Source: Youngiibacter fragilis 232.1 (GTDB taxonomy: Bacteria > Bacillota > Clostridia > Clostridiales > Clostridiaceae). Taken from it: a DNA stretch of 64,000 nt. The notes beneath the pieces were generated by a model that worked only from the letters and a program-made list of their open reading frames with translations, was not told the DNA's origin and did not search any database. The position numbers were made by a program, and so were the translations under genes. Numbering within the stretch: the first letter of the stretch is position 1; the number at the start of each line of letters is the position of its first letter. Where the stretch lies: the NCBI RefSeq assembly GCF_000495435.3, contig NZ_AXUN02000198.1:1-64000 (forward strand), read 5' to 3'. Of this stretch, positions 18,567-26,178 are shown in pieces.

Positions 18567-20591
18567 ATGGTTGGCAATAAGGCTATTGAAAGATCCATGT
18601 CGATTAAGCTCTCAGGAGCCCTCCCGGAATACCCGGAATTTGTTGAAGGCATCAGGCGCGCCCCTGACAGGGGATACAGCCTGGATGATGCCGATACCAG
18701 ACTTGCGCTGAAGAATGCGCTGAGGTACATACCTGAGGAGCACCATGAGAAGATGGCTGAAGAATTCCTTGATGAGCTCAGAAGCAGGGGGAGGATCTAT
18801 GGCTACAGGTTCAGGCCGGAAGGCAGGATCCAGGGTAAGCCTGTGGAGGAATACAAGGGGAGATGCCTTGAAGGCAAAGCCATACAGGTGATGCTTGACA
18901 ACAACCTTGATTTCGAGACCGCCCTCTATCCGTACGAACTTGTTACCTACGGGGAGACCGGACAGGTATGCCAGAACTGGATGCAGTATCTGTTGCTAAA
19001 GAAGTATCTGGAAGAGCTTGAGGAGGACATGACCCTTGTCATAGAGTCCGGTCACCCTCTGGGACTTTTCCCGAGCCACAGGCTTGCACCGAGGGTCATT
19101 ATAACCAATTCCCTCATGGTGGGCATGTTTGACAACCAGAAGGACTGGCACCGTGCAATGCAGATAGGGGTTGCGAACTACGGCCAGATGACAGCAGGGG
19201 GACTCATGTACATAGGGCCGCAGGGGATAGTCCACGGCACGTTCAACACCATCCTCAACGCAGGCAGGCTGAAGCTCAAGGTTAATGGGGATGACCTGAA
19301 GGGAAGGCTTTTCGTGTCGTCAGGCCTCGGAGGTATGAGCGGAGCTCAGCCTAAGGCTAGTGACATCGCACGCTGCTGCTCAATAGTGGCTGAGGTGGAC
19401 ATGTCAAGGATTGAAACCAGACTGAAGCAGGGGTGGGTGAAGTCCCTGGCAAAGAGCCCTGAGGAGGCATTTGCAATCGCACTGGGTGCGGTAGCAGCCG
19501 GGAACGTGATTTCTGTTGCCTTCCATGGGAACATAGTGGACCTCCTCCAGTATGCCTCTGACAACTCAATCCATATAGACCTTCTGTCAGACCAGACCAG
19601 CTGCCACGCTGCATACGACGGGGGCTACTGCCCGCAGGGTATCAGCTTCGAAGAGAGGACAAGGCTGCTTAAGGAGGACAGGGAGACCTTCAGGGGAATG
19701 GTCGACAGGACCTTGAGGAAGCACTTCGAGCTGATAAGGACACTCTCTTCAAGGGGTACGTATTTCTTTGACTACGGGAACTCCTTCATGAAGGCTGTGT
19801 ATGATGCAGGTGTCACTGAAATATCAAGGAACGGGCATGACGAGAAGGATGGGTTCATATTCCCTTCCTATGTGGAGGACATCATGGGTCCTGAGCTCTT
19901 TGACTACGGCTACGGCCCGTTCAGGTGGGTCTGCCTGTCAGGAAGGGATGAAGACCTTGAGAGGACCGACATGGCGGCAATGGACGCCATAGACCGCTTC
20001 AGGCGCCCCCAGGACATGGACAACTACATCTGGATACGGGATGCAAAGGAAAACAACATGGTTGTGGGCACCAAGGCCAGGATCCTTTACCAGGACGGAG
20101 AAGGAAGGCTTAAAATCGCCCTCAGGTTCAATGAGATGGTAAGGAACGGTGAGATCGGTCCCGTGATGCTTGGCCGTGACCATCACGATGTTTCGGGCAC
20201 AGACTCGCCTTTCAGGGAGACCTCGAACATAAAGGACGGTTCCAACATAATGGCTGACATGGCTGTGCAGTGCTTTGCGGGAAATGCCGCAAGGGGGATG
20301 ACCATGGTCGCACTCCACAATGGCGGAGGAGTAGGAATCGGGAAGGCGATTAACGGCGGATTCGGAATGGTGCTAGATGGCAGTGAAAGGGTGGACTCCA
20401 TCCTGAAGGTCGCCATGCCCTGGGACGTATACGGAGGAGTTGCAAGAAGGTCATGGGCAAGGAACGAGAATGCAATTGCGACGAGCATAGGCTACAACCT
20501 TAAGGGCAAGGGTCATGTGACTGTGCCAAGGCTTGCCGATGATGAGCTGCTTGACAGGATACTGGGGGTAAGAGATGGACAGGATAGTTGA
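18567..20591 (+). CDS. hutU: Urocanate hydratase
   Basis: The 674-residue protein is a urocanase, converting urocanate to imidazolonepropionate with tightly bound NAD+, the second step of histidine degradation. Supporting stretches are YETGQVCQNWMQYLLLKKYL-like sequence near residue 130, LVGMFDNQKDW, YGQMTAGGLMYIGPQGIVHGT, SGLGGMSGAQPKA and DQTSCHAAYDGGYCPQG, and a late catalytic GGGVGIGKAINGGFG region. The ATG at 18567 follows AGAGGTG; a GTG 9 nt earlier is also in frame. It leads the operon and overlaps ftcD by 17 nt. No histidine ammonia-lyase gene lies within the window. Confidence 0.95.
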   Translation: MVGNKAIERSMSIKLSGALPEYPEFVEGIRRAPDRGYSLDDADTRLALKNALRYIPEEHHEKMAEEFLDELRSRGRIYGYRFRPEGRIQGKPVEEYKGRCLEGKAIQVMLDNNLDFETALYPYELVTYGETGQVCQNWMQYLLLKKYLEELEEDMTLVIESGHPLGLFPSHRLAPRVIITNSLMVGMFDNQKDWHRAMQIGVANYGQMTAGGLMYIGPQGIVHGTFNTILNAGRLKLKVNGDDLKGRLFVSSGLGGMSGAQPKASDIARCCSIVAEVDMSRIETRLKQGWVKSLAKSPEEAFAIALGAVAAGNVISVAFHGNIVDLLQYASDNSIHIDLLSDQTSCHAAYDGGYCPQGISFEERTRLLKEDRETFRGMVDRTLRKHFELIRTLSSRGTYFFDYGNSFMKAVYDAGVTEISRNGHDEKDGFIFPSYVEDIMGPELFDYGYGPFRWVCLSGRDEDLERTDMAAMDAIDRFRRPQDMDNYIWIRDAKENNMVVGTKARILYQDGEGRLKIALRFNEMVRNGEIGPVMLGRDHHDVSGTDSPFRETSNIKDGSNIMADMAVQCFAGNAARGMTMVALHNGGGVGIGKAINGGFGMVLDGSERVDSILKVAMPWDVYGGVARRSWARNENAIATSIGYNLKGKGHVTVPRLADDELLDRILGVRDGQDS

Positions 20592-21498
20592 ATGCGTACC
20601 GAACTACAGCACAGGCCGGGACCCTGAGCTCCTTGAGAGCATAGCCGGCTGCTTCAGGGGCAAGGAAGGAGTAAAGCTCCTTGACTACACAAGCGATGTC
20701 GACCACAACAGGTCGGTGGTGACCGTTGTAGGGGAGCCTGAAAAGATCAAAGGGGCGGTCATAGAATCAGTCAGGGTCGCACTCCTATCCATTGACATGA
20801 GGCAGCATACGGGCGCACACCCCAGGATGGGTGCGGTGGATGTCATCCCCTTCATCCCTATAAAGGGAGTAACAGTTGAAGAGGCTGTGGCACTGTCAAG
20901 GGAAGTGGGGCAGGCAGTTGGAGAAATGGGAATACCTGTGTACCTGTACGAGAAGAGTGCGACAAGTCCCGACAGGGAGAACCTGGCCAACATAAGGAAG
21001 GGACAGTTCGAGGGACTTAAGGAGAAGATGGCAAAAGAAGGCTGGGAGAGCGATTTCGGGCCGCAAAGCCCCCACGAGACCTTCGGTGCCGTTGTGATAG
21101 GTGCAAGGATGCCTCTTGTGGCATTCAATGTCAACCTGGGGACTGATGACCTGAAGGTCGCTGATGCCATTGCCAGGAAGGTAAGGCATATCGGCGGAGG
21201 ACTGAGGTTCGTCAAAGCAATGGGTGTCAGCCTCAGTGAAAGGAAGCAGGTACAGGTCAGCATGAACCTCACTGATTTTTCGAGGACCTCGATATACAGC
21301 GCGCTGGAGAACGTGAGGTTCGAGGCAAGGAGATACGGGGTAAGCGTGGTAGGGACTGAGATTGTGGGCCTGGTGCCGCTGAAGGCTCTGTCTGACTCAC
21401 TTGAATACTACATGGGACTTGAAAACTTCTCTACTGACCAGATCCTTGAAATGAGGCTGATGGAGTCAACTAACCCTCGACTGAAGTCGAAGGCATGA
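20575..21498 (+). CDS. ftcD: Glutamate formimidoyltransferase with element-altered C-terminus
   Basis: The 307-residue protein matches the transferase part of FtcD: IVECVPNYSTGRDPELLE, DYTSDVDHNRSVVT, HTGAHPRMGAVDVIPFIPI and ETFGAVVIGARMPLVAFNVNLG. It moves the formimino group from formiminoglutamate to tetrahydrofolate, yielding glutamate. There is no fused cyclodeaminase domain, as expected for single-domain bacterial forms. The start lies inside hutU. The last residues after RLMES (TNPRLKSKA) are encoded by sequence forming the left-end hairpin of the IscB element, so the native C-terminus was probably replaced on insertion. This tail lies outside the conserved fold, so activity is likely kept. 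Confidence 0.93.
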   Translation: MDRIVECVPNYSTGRDPELLESIAGCFRGKEGVKLLDYTSDVDHNRSVVTVVGEPEKIKGAVIESVRVALLSIDMRQHTGAHPRMGAVDVIPFIPIKGVTVEEAVALSREVGQAVGEMGIPVYLYEKSATSPDRENLANIRKGQFEGLKEKMAKEGWESDFGPQSPHETFGAVVIGARMPLVAFNVNLGTDDLKVADAIARKVRHIGGGLRFVKAMGVSLSERKQVQVSMNLTDFSRTSIYSALENVRFEARRYGVSVVGTEIVGLVPLKALSDSLEYYMGLENFSTDQILEMRLMESTNPRLKSKA

Positions 21499-21740
21499 GG
21501 AGCAATCCATTGTGCCTGGTTGATTAGCCTGAGTGCTTCGGGCACTACGTTGTTTTTGTCATAACACCCACTGACGTCCATCCTAATCCGTGGCTCTGTT
21601 GCCTGTGATTAAAAGTTCTCCTGGGTTAACGGGAACGTAGTTTGCAGGCGTAAAAAGCAATTACAACATTGGCGAAGGATGCCAACCGGCTATTTGCTGG
21701 AATTATGTACTTAACTACATCAAGAAAGGGGTGCCGGTTT
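21499..21740 (+). ncRNA. Candidate omega-RNA for IscB
   Basis: About 240 nt without a protein frame precede iscB and are dense in potential stems. AGTGC/GCACT closes a TTCGG loop (21532-21545). GCCTG (21601-21605) pairs with CAGGC (21645-21649) around GTTCTC/GGGAAC. TTGGC/GCCAA (near 21669-21685) is a short hairpin. AACCGGC (about 21685-21691) pairs with GCCGGTT at the iscB start. IscB proteins use an omega-RNA encoded just 5' of the gene that overlaps the start codon, with the guide at its 5' end. Boundaries and the guide are inferred; the guide should be the roughly 16 nt just outside the left end. Confidence 0.7.
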
Positions 21741-22989
21741 GGTCTACATTTTAAGTAAAAATGGAAATCCGCTTATGCCTACCAATCGGCATGGAAAAGT
21801 GAAGCATCTGTTGAAGGATGGCAAGGCAAAAGTGGTAAGAAGGACACCATTCACAATACAGCTGCTGTATGATTCGCCTGAGTATACTCAGCCAATCACT
21901 CTGGGAGTAGATGCAGGAAGCAAGGTAGTAGGCCTTAGTGCAACTACTGAGAAGAAAGAGCTTTTTGTCTCAGAGGCAACACTCCGGGATGACATCACTG
22001 AACTGCTATCAACACGAAGGCAGAACCGAAGAACAAGGAGAAACCACCTTCGCTACAGAATGGCAAGGTTTCTTAACCGCACCGCATCGAAAAAGGAAGG
22101 GTGGCTTGCTCCCTCAGTCAAGCATAAGGTAGACAGCCACTTGAAGGTAATCGGGAATGTACACAGGATTCTTCCCATATCAAGGATAGTGATCGAAACA
22201 GCAAGTTTAGATATACAGAAGATCAGGAATCCTGAGATCAGCGGGAGAGAATACCAGCAGGGGGAACAGCTGGGTTTTTGGAATACCAGGGAATATGTTC
22301 TCTGGCGGGATAACCACGAATGTCAGCACTGCCATGGCAAGTCAAAGGACAGAATACTGAATGTTCACCATAAGGAAAGCCGAAAGACCGGAGGAGACTC
22401 ACCCGGCAACCTGGTCACCTTATGCGAGACATGCCATAAGAGCCATCATGCTGGCAGGATAAAGCTTAAGCTTACTCCAAACAAGTCATACCGAGATGCA
22501 AGCTTCATGGGCATCATGAGATGGTATGTGTTCAACAGTCTTAATGAATTGTATCCAGAGGTTTCCATTACCTATGGATACATCACAAAGAACAACCGTA
22601 TAAGGAATAACATTGAAAAGACCCATAGCGCTGACGCCTACTGCATAAGCGGCAACCTGAATGCCATGAGAATCGATGAAATCTACTATCAGGTGTTCAA
22701 GAGGAAGCACAACCGCCAGATACACAAGGCGAACTTTCTAAAGGGCGGAAAGAAAGAGCTGGATCAGTCCGCTTACGAAGTCAAGGGATTCCGCCTGTTT
22801 GACCATGTGAGGTACAGGGACGAGGACTGCTTCATTTTCGGAAGAAGGATATCTGGTTATTTTGATTTACGAAAGCTGGATGGCTCGGTTGTCCACAGGA
22901 GTGCAAGCTTCAAGGAACTAACATTATTGAAAAGACAGAATACCATATTAATCGAACGAAAGGAGTGTAAAGGAGTTCTCCTCTCATGA
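21739..22989 (+). CDS. iscB: IscB RNA-guided DNA endonuclease
   Basis: The 416-residue protein has the full IscB layout. An N-terminal PLMP domain (GNPLMPTNRHGKVKHLL, residues 9-25) is followed by RuvC-I (LGVDAGSK, Asp58), an Arg-rich bridge helix (TRRQNRRTRRNHLRYR, 92-107), RuvC-II (RIVIETASLDIQKI, Glu153), an HNH domain with zinc ligands Cys195/Cys198/Cys229/Cys232 and catalytic His210-His211, and RuvC-III (THSADAYCISGN, His296/Asp299). The last about 100 residues form the target-adjacent-motif-interacting end. Length matches family members. All catalytic residues are present, so it looks active. Start is TTG with AAAGGGG upstream, inside the omega-RNA 3' stem. It ends overlapping the first codon of hutI. 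Confidence 0.92.
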   Translation: MVYILSKNGNPLMPTNRHGKVKHLLKDGKAKVVRRTPFTIQLLYDSPEYTQPITLGVDAGSKVVGLSATTEKKELFVSEATLRDDITELLSTRRQNRRTRRNHLRYRMARFLNRTASKKEGWLAPSVKHKVDSHLKVIGNVHRILPISRIVIETASLDIQKIRNPEISGREYQQGEQLGFWNTREYVLWRDNHECQHCHGKSKDRILNVHHKESRKTGGDSPGNLVTLCETCHKSHHAGRIKLKLTPNKSYRDASFMGIMRWYVFNSLNELYPEVSITYGYITKNNRIRNNIEKTHSADAYCISGNLNAMRIDEIYYQVFKRKHNRQIHKANFLKGGKKELDQSAYEVKGFRLFDHVRYRDEDCFIFGRRISGYFDLRKLDGSVVHRSASFKELTLLKRQNTILIERKECKGVLLS

Positions 22990-23014
22990 CTGAAGTCACG
23001 AGTCTCCGAACTCC
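22972..23014 (+). repeat. Large hairpin at the right end of the IscB element
   Basis: Outer arms GGAGTTC (22972-22978) and GAACTCC (23008-23014) enclose an inner stem CTCATGACT/AGTCACGAG (one mismatch) with a GA loop. It spans the iscB stop and the hutI start codon at 22986, so it may also hide or expose the hutI ribosome binding site (AAGGAG at 22970-22975). Confidence 0.7.
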
Positions 23015-24299
23015 AATGCTTATGAACGGTAAGGCTACCCTGATAATAGGACTTGCAAGCCTTGCGACACCACTCGGAAATGTACCAAGAGGTGGAAAGG
23101 AGCAGGGGCAGATAACTGAGATGATAAGGCCTGCAGTAATCCTCAGTGAAGGAAAGATATCAAGGGTCCTGGATGAGGATGAAGCAAAAGCACTCGACAC
23201 CGGAGACTATGAGATAATAGATGGAACCGGCATGACACTTCTTCCGGGGTTCGTGGACCCGCACACCCACCTTGTCTTCGGAGGCACCAGGGAGGATGAG
23301 TTCTCCATGAGGCTGAGAGGCGAGAGCTACATGGAGATCATGAGGAAGGGCGGAGGGATCGCATCAAGTGTGGCAAGGACAAGGGAGGCAACCTTTGGCG
23401 AGCTCCTTGAAGCAACAAGGAAAAGGATTACGGGAATGGCTTCGCATGGGATCACCACGGTTGAGGCAAAGAGCGGCTATGGTCTGGACAAGGAGACCGA
23501 ACTCAAGCAGCTGAGGGTTGCAAAAAGGCTGAATGAAGAAGGAACCATTGAGATAGTGTCAACATTCATGGGGGCGCACTCGGTACCTCAGGAGTACAAG
23601 GGCAGGGAATCACAATTCCTCGATATGCTCAAAAATGACGTTCTTCCTGCTGTAAGGCATGAAGGTCTTGCCGAATTCTGCGATATCTTCTGCGAGAAGG
23701 GGGTATTCTCGGTTGAGGAATCAAGGGAATACCTCAAGGCCTGCAGGGAAATGGGCTTCAGGCTGAAGATACATGCTGACGAGATGAGCGACCTTGGCGG
23801 AGCGGCACTTGCGGCAGAAATCGGCGCGATAAGCGCTGACCATCTGCTTAAGGCCTCTATGGAAGGGCTCAGGCAGATGAAGGAAGCAGGGGTGATACCT
23901 GTGCTTCTCCCGCTGACAGCATTTTCCCTTAAGGAAGAGTATGCGAACGGGCGGAGGATCATCGACATGGGACTTCCGGTAGCGTTAGGCACCGACTTCA
24001 ATCCGGGAAGCTCATATTCTTATTCAGTGCCGCTAATGGCAGCTCTTGCATGCCTGCAGATGGGCCTCACTCCAGAAGAGATGCTCACTGCCCTTACACT
24101 GAACAGCGCATGCGCAATCGGAAGAGGAGATAAGAAGGGTACCATAGAGGTTGGCAAGGATGCAGACCTTGTGCTGATAGACGCGCCATCCTACAGGTTC
24201 CTGCCATACCATTTCGGCGTGAACCTGGTTGCGATGACGATCAAGGCAGGGTCTGTAATATACACAAGGAGCGACGACAGATGGAAACATATGATGTAG
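22986..24299 (+). CDS. hutI: Imidazolonepropionase
   Basis: The 437-residue amidohydrolase matches HutI, which opens imidazolonepropionate to formiminoglutamate. The metal motif is LPGFVDPHTHLVFGG; HADEMSDLGGAALAAEIGAISADHL and ALGTDFNPGSSYSYSVPL supply further conserved His/Asp residues. The ATG at 22986 overlaps the iscB stop (ATGA), with AAGGAG upstream. The first ten residues (MTEVTSLRTP) are encoded by the right-end hairpin of the IscB element; family homology resumes near MLMNGKATLIIGLASLATP, where ATGs at 23016 and 23022 lack an RBS. Translation is therefore probably coupled to iscB. Confidence 0.93.
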   Translation: MTEVTSLRTPMLMNGKATLIIGLASLATPLGNVPRGGKEQGQITEMIRPAVILSEGKISRVLDEDEAKALDTGDYEIIDGTGMTLLPGFVDPHTHLVFGGTREDEFSMRLRGESYMEIMRKGGGIASSVARTREATFGELLEATRKRITGMASHGITTVEAKSGYGLDKETELKQLRVAKRLNEEGTIEIVSTFMGAHSVPQEYKGRESQFLDMLKNDVLPAVRHEGLAEFCDIFCEKGVFSVEESREYLKACREMGFRLKIHADEMSDLGGAALAAEIGAISADHLLKASMEGLRQMKEAGVIPVLLPLTAFSLKEEYANGRRIIDMGLPVALGTDFNPGSSYSYSVPLMAALACLQMGLTPEEMLTALTLNSACAIGRGDKKGTIEVGKDADLVLIDAPSYRFLPYHFGVNLVAMTIKAGSVIYTRSDDRWKHMM

Positions 24300-25198
24300 C
24301 GGTTATCGGAGGCGGAGCGGCAGGAATGTCGGCCGCTGTGGCAGCCAGGGAAAAGGGAGCCTCAAGGGTCCTCATACTGGAGAGGGATGATGTCCTCGGT
24401 GGAGTGCTTAACGAGCTTATAGAGCCGCTTACAGGCTGGGACGGGGGACTTACCGGAGTAGAGCTTGCAGACAGCATGGCCGGAAGGACCGTAGTAAGGA
24501 AAGTTATCGTGAAGACGGGAACCCTTGTGCTTTCGGTGACAAAGGACAGGATAATAAAGTACGTCAACGGAGTCGAGGGTGTCAAGGAAGTGGAAGCGAA
24601 AGCAATCGTATTCGCTACTGGTGCAAGGGAGCGCCCGAGAGGGATACTCAACATCAGCTCAAAGCGTTCTGCAGGGATAATGAGTGTAGGCTCGGCGAGG
24701 AAGCTGATAGTGAACGACGGGTTCCTCCCTGGCAAGAATGTAGTGATATACGGCGGAGACAGGAACGGCATCTACCTTGCAAGGATGCTTGTGGTCGAGG
24801 GAGCACGCAGGGTGACCCTGGTTGAGCCTGGGAAAGCCTTCAAGAACTGGGATGAAAGCATGGACCGGCTAATAAGGTATCCAGGTGTCGATGTCAAGCT
24901 CGGTGCGAGGATACTTGAGATATCCGAAAACGGAAGGATCACCGCAGTAAAGATAAGGACAAGCACTCCGGAAGAAATGACCGAGGTCATAGAATGCGAT
25001 GCACTTCTGCTTTCCGTAGGTCTTGACCCTTCAAGAAGGCTCTTCAAGAGGTTCAGGAGAAGCCTGGACGAGATGGGTATGTATACGGCAGGAAATGCGG
25101 AAGAGGTTTCCTACGACTGCAGGATGGCCATGGAAAGCGGGGCGGAAGCAGGAACCGAAGCCGCAGCATTTGCAACGGGCACCAAACAGACAGAATAA
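24281..25198 (+). CDS. FAD-dependent pyridine-nucleotide oxidoreductase in the hut operon
   Basis: The 305-residue protein opens with a Rossmann FAD-binding fold (DVAVIGGGAAGMSAAVAA...VLILERDDVLGG), has the ATG motif (AIVFATGARERPRG) and a second nucleotide fold (GKNVVIYGGDRNGIYLARML), ending with a GNA motif region (YTAGNAEEV). It resembles the flavoprotein subunit of glycerol-3-phosphate dehydrogenase-like or NAD(P)/FAD small oxidoreductases, but lacks the redox CxxC of thioredoxin reductases. It overlaps hutI by 19 nt, so it is co-translated. Its role in histidine breakdown is unclear; it may recycle a cofactor or act on a side product. Confidence 0.8.
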   Translation: METYDVAVIGGGAAGMSAAVAAREKGASRVLILERDDVLGGVLNELIEPLTGWDGGLTGVELADSMAGRTVVRKVIVKTGTLVLSVTKDRIIKYVNGVEGVKEVEAKAIVFATGARERPRGILNISSKRSAGIMSVGSARKLIVNDGFLPGKNVVIYGGDRNGIYLARMLVVEGARRVTLVEPGKAFKNWDESMDRLIRYPGVDVKLGARILEISENGRITAVKIRTSTPEEMTEVIECDALLLSVGLDPSRRLFKRFRRSLDEMGMYTAGNAEEVSYDCRMAMESGAEAGTEAAAFATGTKQTE

Positions 25199-25308
25199 GA
25201 CTTAAGCCACTTTTTCCAATATAAGCTCCGGAATGGAGCAGCCTTACTTGAAGAAAGTCACAGATATGAGTTCACTTCGCTTTAAGGGATTTGTTGATTC
25301 CACTAAGC

Positions 25309-25340
25309 AAGGCCTGAGCCCGAAAGGGTTTCAGGCCTTT
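25309..25340 (+). terminator. Terminator of the hut operon
   Basis: AAGGCCTGA (25309-25317) pairs with TCAGGCCTT (25331-25339), with an inner GCCC-GAAA-GGGT tip and a short T tail. It lies about 110 bp after the last hut-operon gene. Confidence 0.75.
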
Positions 25341-25423
25341 AAAATTGAGGATAAAGGCAATTGTAAATGAAATCGCCGGAAACTGAACAAATGATGAAAT
25401 TAGTTGCTGCACTGCCGGATTGG

Positions 25424-25451
25424 TTGAATCTTGGACACGCAGTGCTATAAT
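25424..25451 (+). promoter_or_regulatory. Promoter-like sequence ahead of gene remnants
   Basis: TTGAAT (25424-25429), a 16-bp spacer and TATAAT (25446-25451) precede the two decayed reading frames below. It may be a surviving promoter for the downstream remnants or for the aminopeptidase-like gene. Confidence 0.4.
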
Positions 25452-25599
25452 TTAGGTGGGATATGGTGATATACTTTGATAATCAAAGTGAATTTGTTGC
25501 GATCGGATTTAAGTTGTGTATCTTCTGGCAATGAGTATTGTGTCTGATAACCTAGGGAAGATGGGTAATGGAGCTGTCAGCATGGAGTGCGGACGGTAA

Positions 25600-25707
25600 T
25601 GGATTCACGATTATGCGGGGACTTCAGTGGAGCAAGCCTTGAATTATGATTGGAACGAATACCTTAAAGAGTGGATGGACAATAAATGGGAGAAATTGCT
25701 TCCATAG
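25600..25707 (+). pseudogene. C-terminal remnant of an unidentified gene
   Basis: In one frame the stretch reads WIHDYAGTSVEQALNYDWNE... and continues in protein-like character to KWEKLLP and a TAG at 25705. The frame is closed by a TAA at 25597 with no start codon and RBS of its own, so only a 3' fragment of a gene is left. The family is not recognised. Upstream sequence back to about 25460 is frame-disrupted. Confidence 0.35.
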
Positions 25708-26178
25708 ACCTGATCCGTGCTGCAGTCGATGCTTATAACTCAAATGACGTTTATAAAATACTTGCGATGACTGCTGATGATTCTGTATGGACAACTTCGA
25801 GTTGGACCTTCAGAGGTAAGGAAGTATCTTATCTGGACATCTGAAGGCATAAAGGGTTTTAGGATCACCTATAAAGGAATTGGCATGGAGTCCAAAGGCA
25901 GGTTGGTTGCCGCAGATTATACGGTATCGGGGTGCCGGATAGAAAGTATGTTGAATTCGCAGGATACTCAACATACGAATTCTATGAAAGCAATAAGATA
26001 AATCCCTGTACATTGTCTTTGACAGACTTGGGTTGGAGAGAAGGCTGTGGATCATATGGTATCAAAGAAGATTGTGCATTCTGTTGTCAAGAAATTACAG
26101 GAAGGACTGGACCGGCAATATTTTGAGTTCCAGGTGATAACCAAAGGGAGGGAACCATTTTGGAGGAAGGTTTCATAA
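25686..26178 (+). pseudogene. Frameshifted NTF2/SnoaL-like protein gene
   Basis: From ATG 25686 one frame reads MGEIASIDLIRAAVDAYNSN...DDSVWTTSSWTFRG. Near 25815 homology-like sequence moves to the next frame (EVRKYLIWTSEGIKGFRITY...AADYTV). Near 25930 it moves back (GVPDRKYVEFAGYSTYEFYE). Further shifts lead to IVFDRLGLE and then MVSKKIVHSVVKKLQEGLDR, closing at 26178 inside the next gene. Joined, this looks like one SnoaL-like/NTF2-fold protein of about 150 residues, with the family's typical 'RAAVDAYNxxDV' start. At least three frameshifts make it a pseudogene unless sequencing errors intervene. Confidence 0.6.

Larger units (their letters stand above)
21471..23014 (+). mobile_element. IscB element (IS200/IS605-like, no transposase) inside the hut operon
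   Basis: The element spans the gap between ftcD and hutI. Hairpins with the same core GACTGAAGTC lie at both ends: 21479-21488 (within TCGACT/AGTCGA arms) and 22988-22997 (within CTCATGACT/AGTCACGAG arms and an outer GGAGTTC/GAACTCC stem). Subterminal hairpins without long inverted terminal repeats fit IS200/IS605-type ends recognised by a Y1 transposase. No tnpA is present in the window, so mobility would need a transposase in trans. Cargo is a noncoding RNA region and iscB. Exact ends are not proven and could differ by tens of bases. Confidence 0.7.

Noticed and set aside
21499-21738. CRISPR array or tracrRNA near the HNH/RuvC nuclease
   Set aside because: No repeats or spacers and no cas1/cas2; protein size and PLMP domain fit IscB, not Cas9.
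21471-23014. TnpB-type element
   Set aside because: The nuclease has an HNH insert and PLMP domain; the likely RNA is upstream, not at the 3' end.
25777-26001. Independent 74-codon gene
   Set aside because: It is the middle piece of a frameshifted NTF2-like gene; homology-like sequence continues in other frames on both sides.
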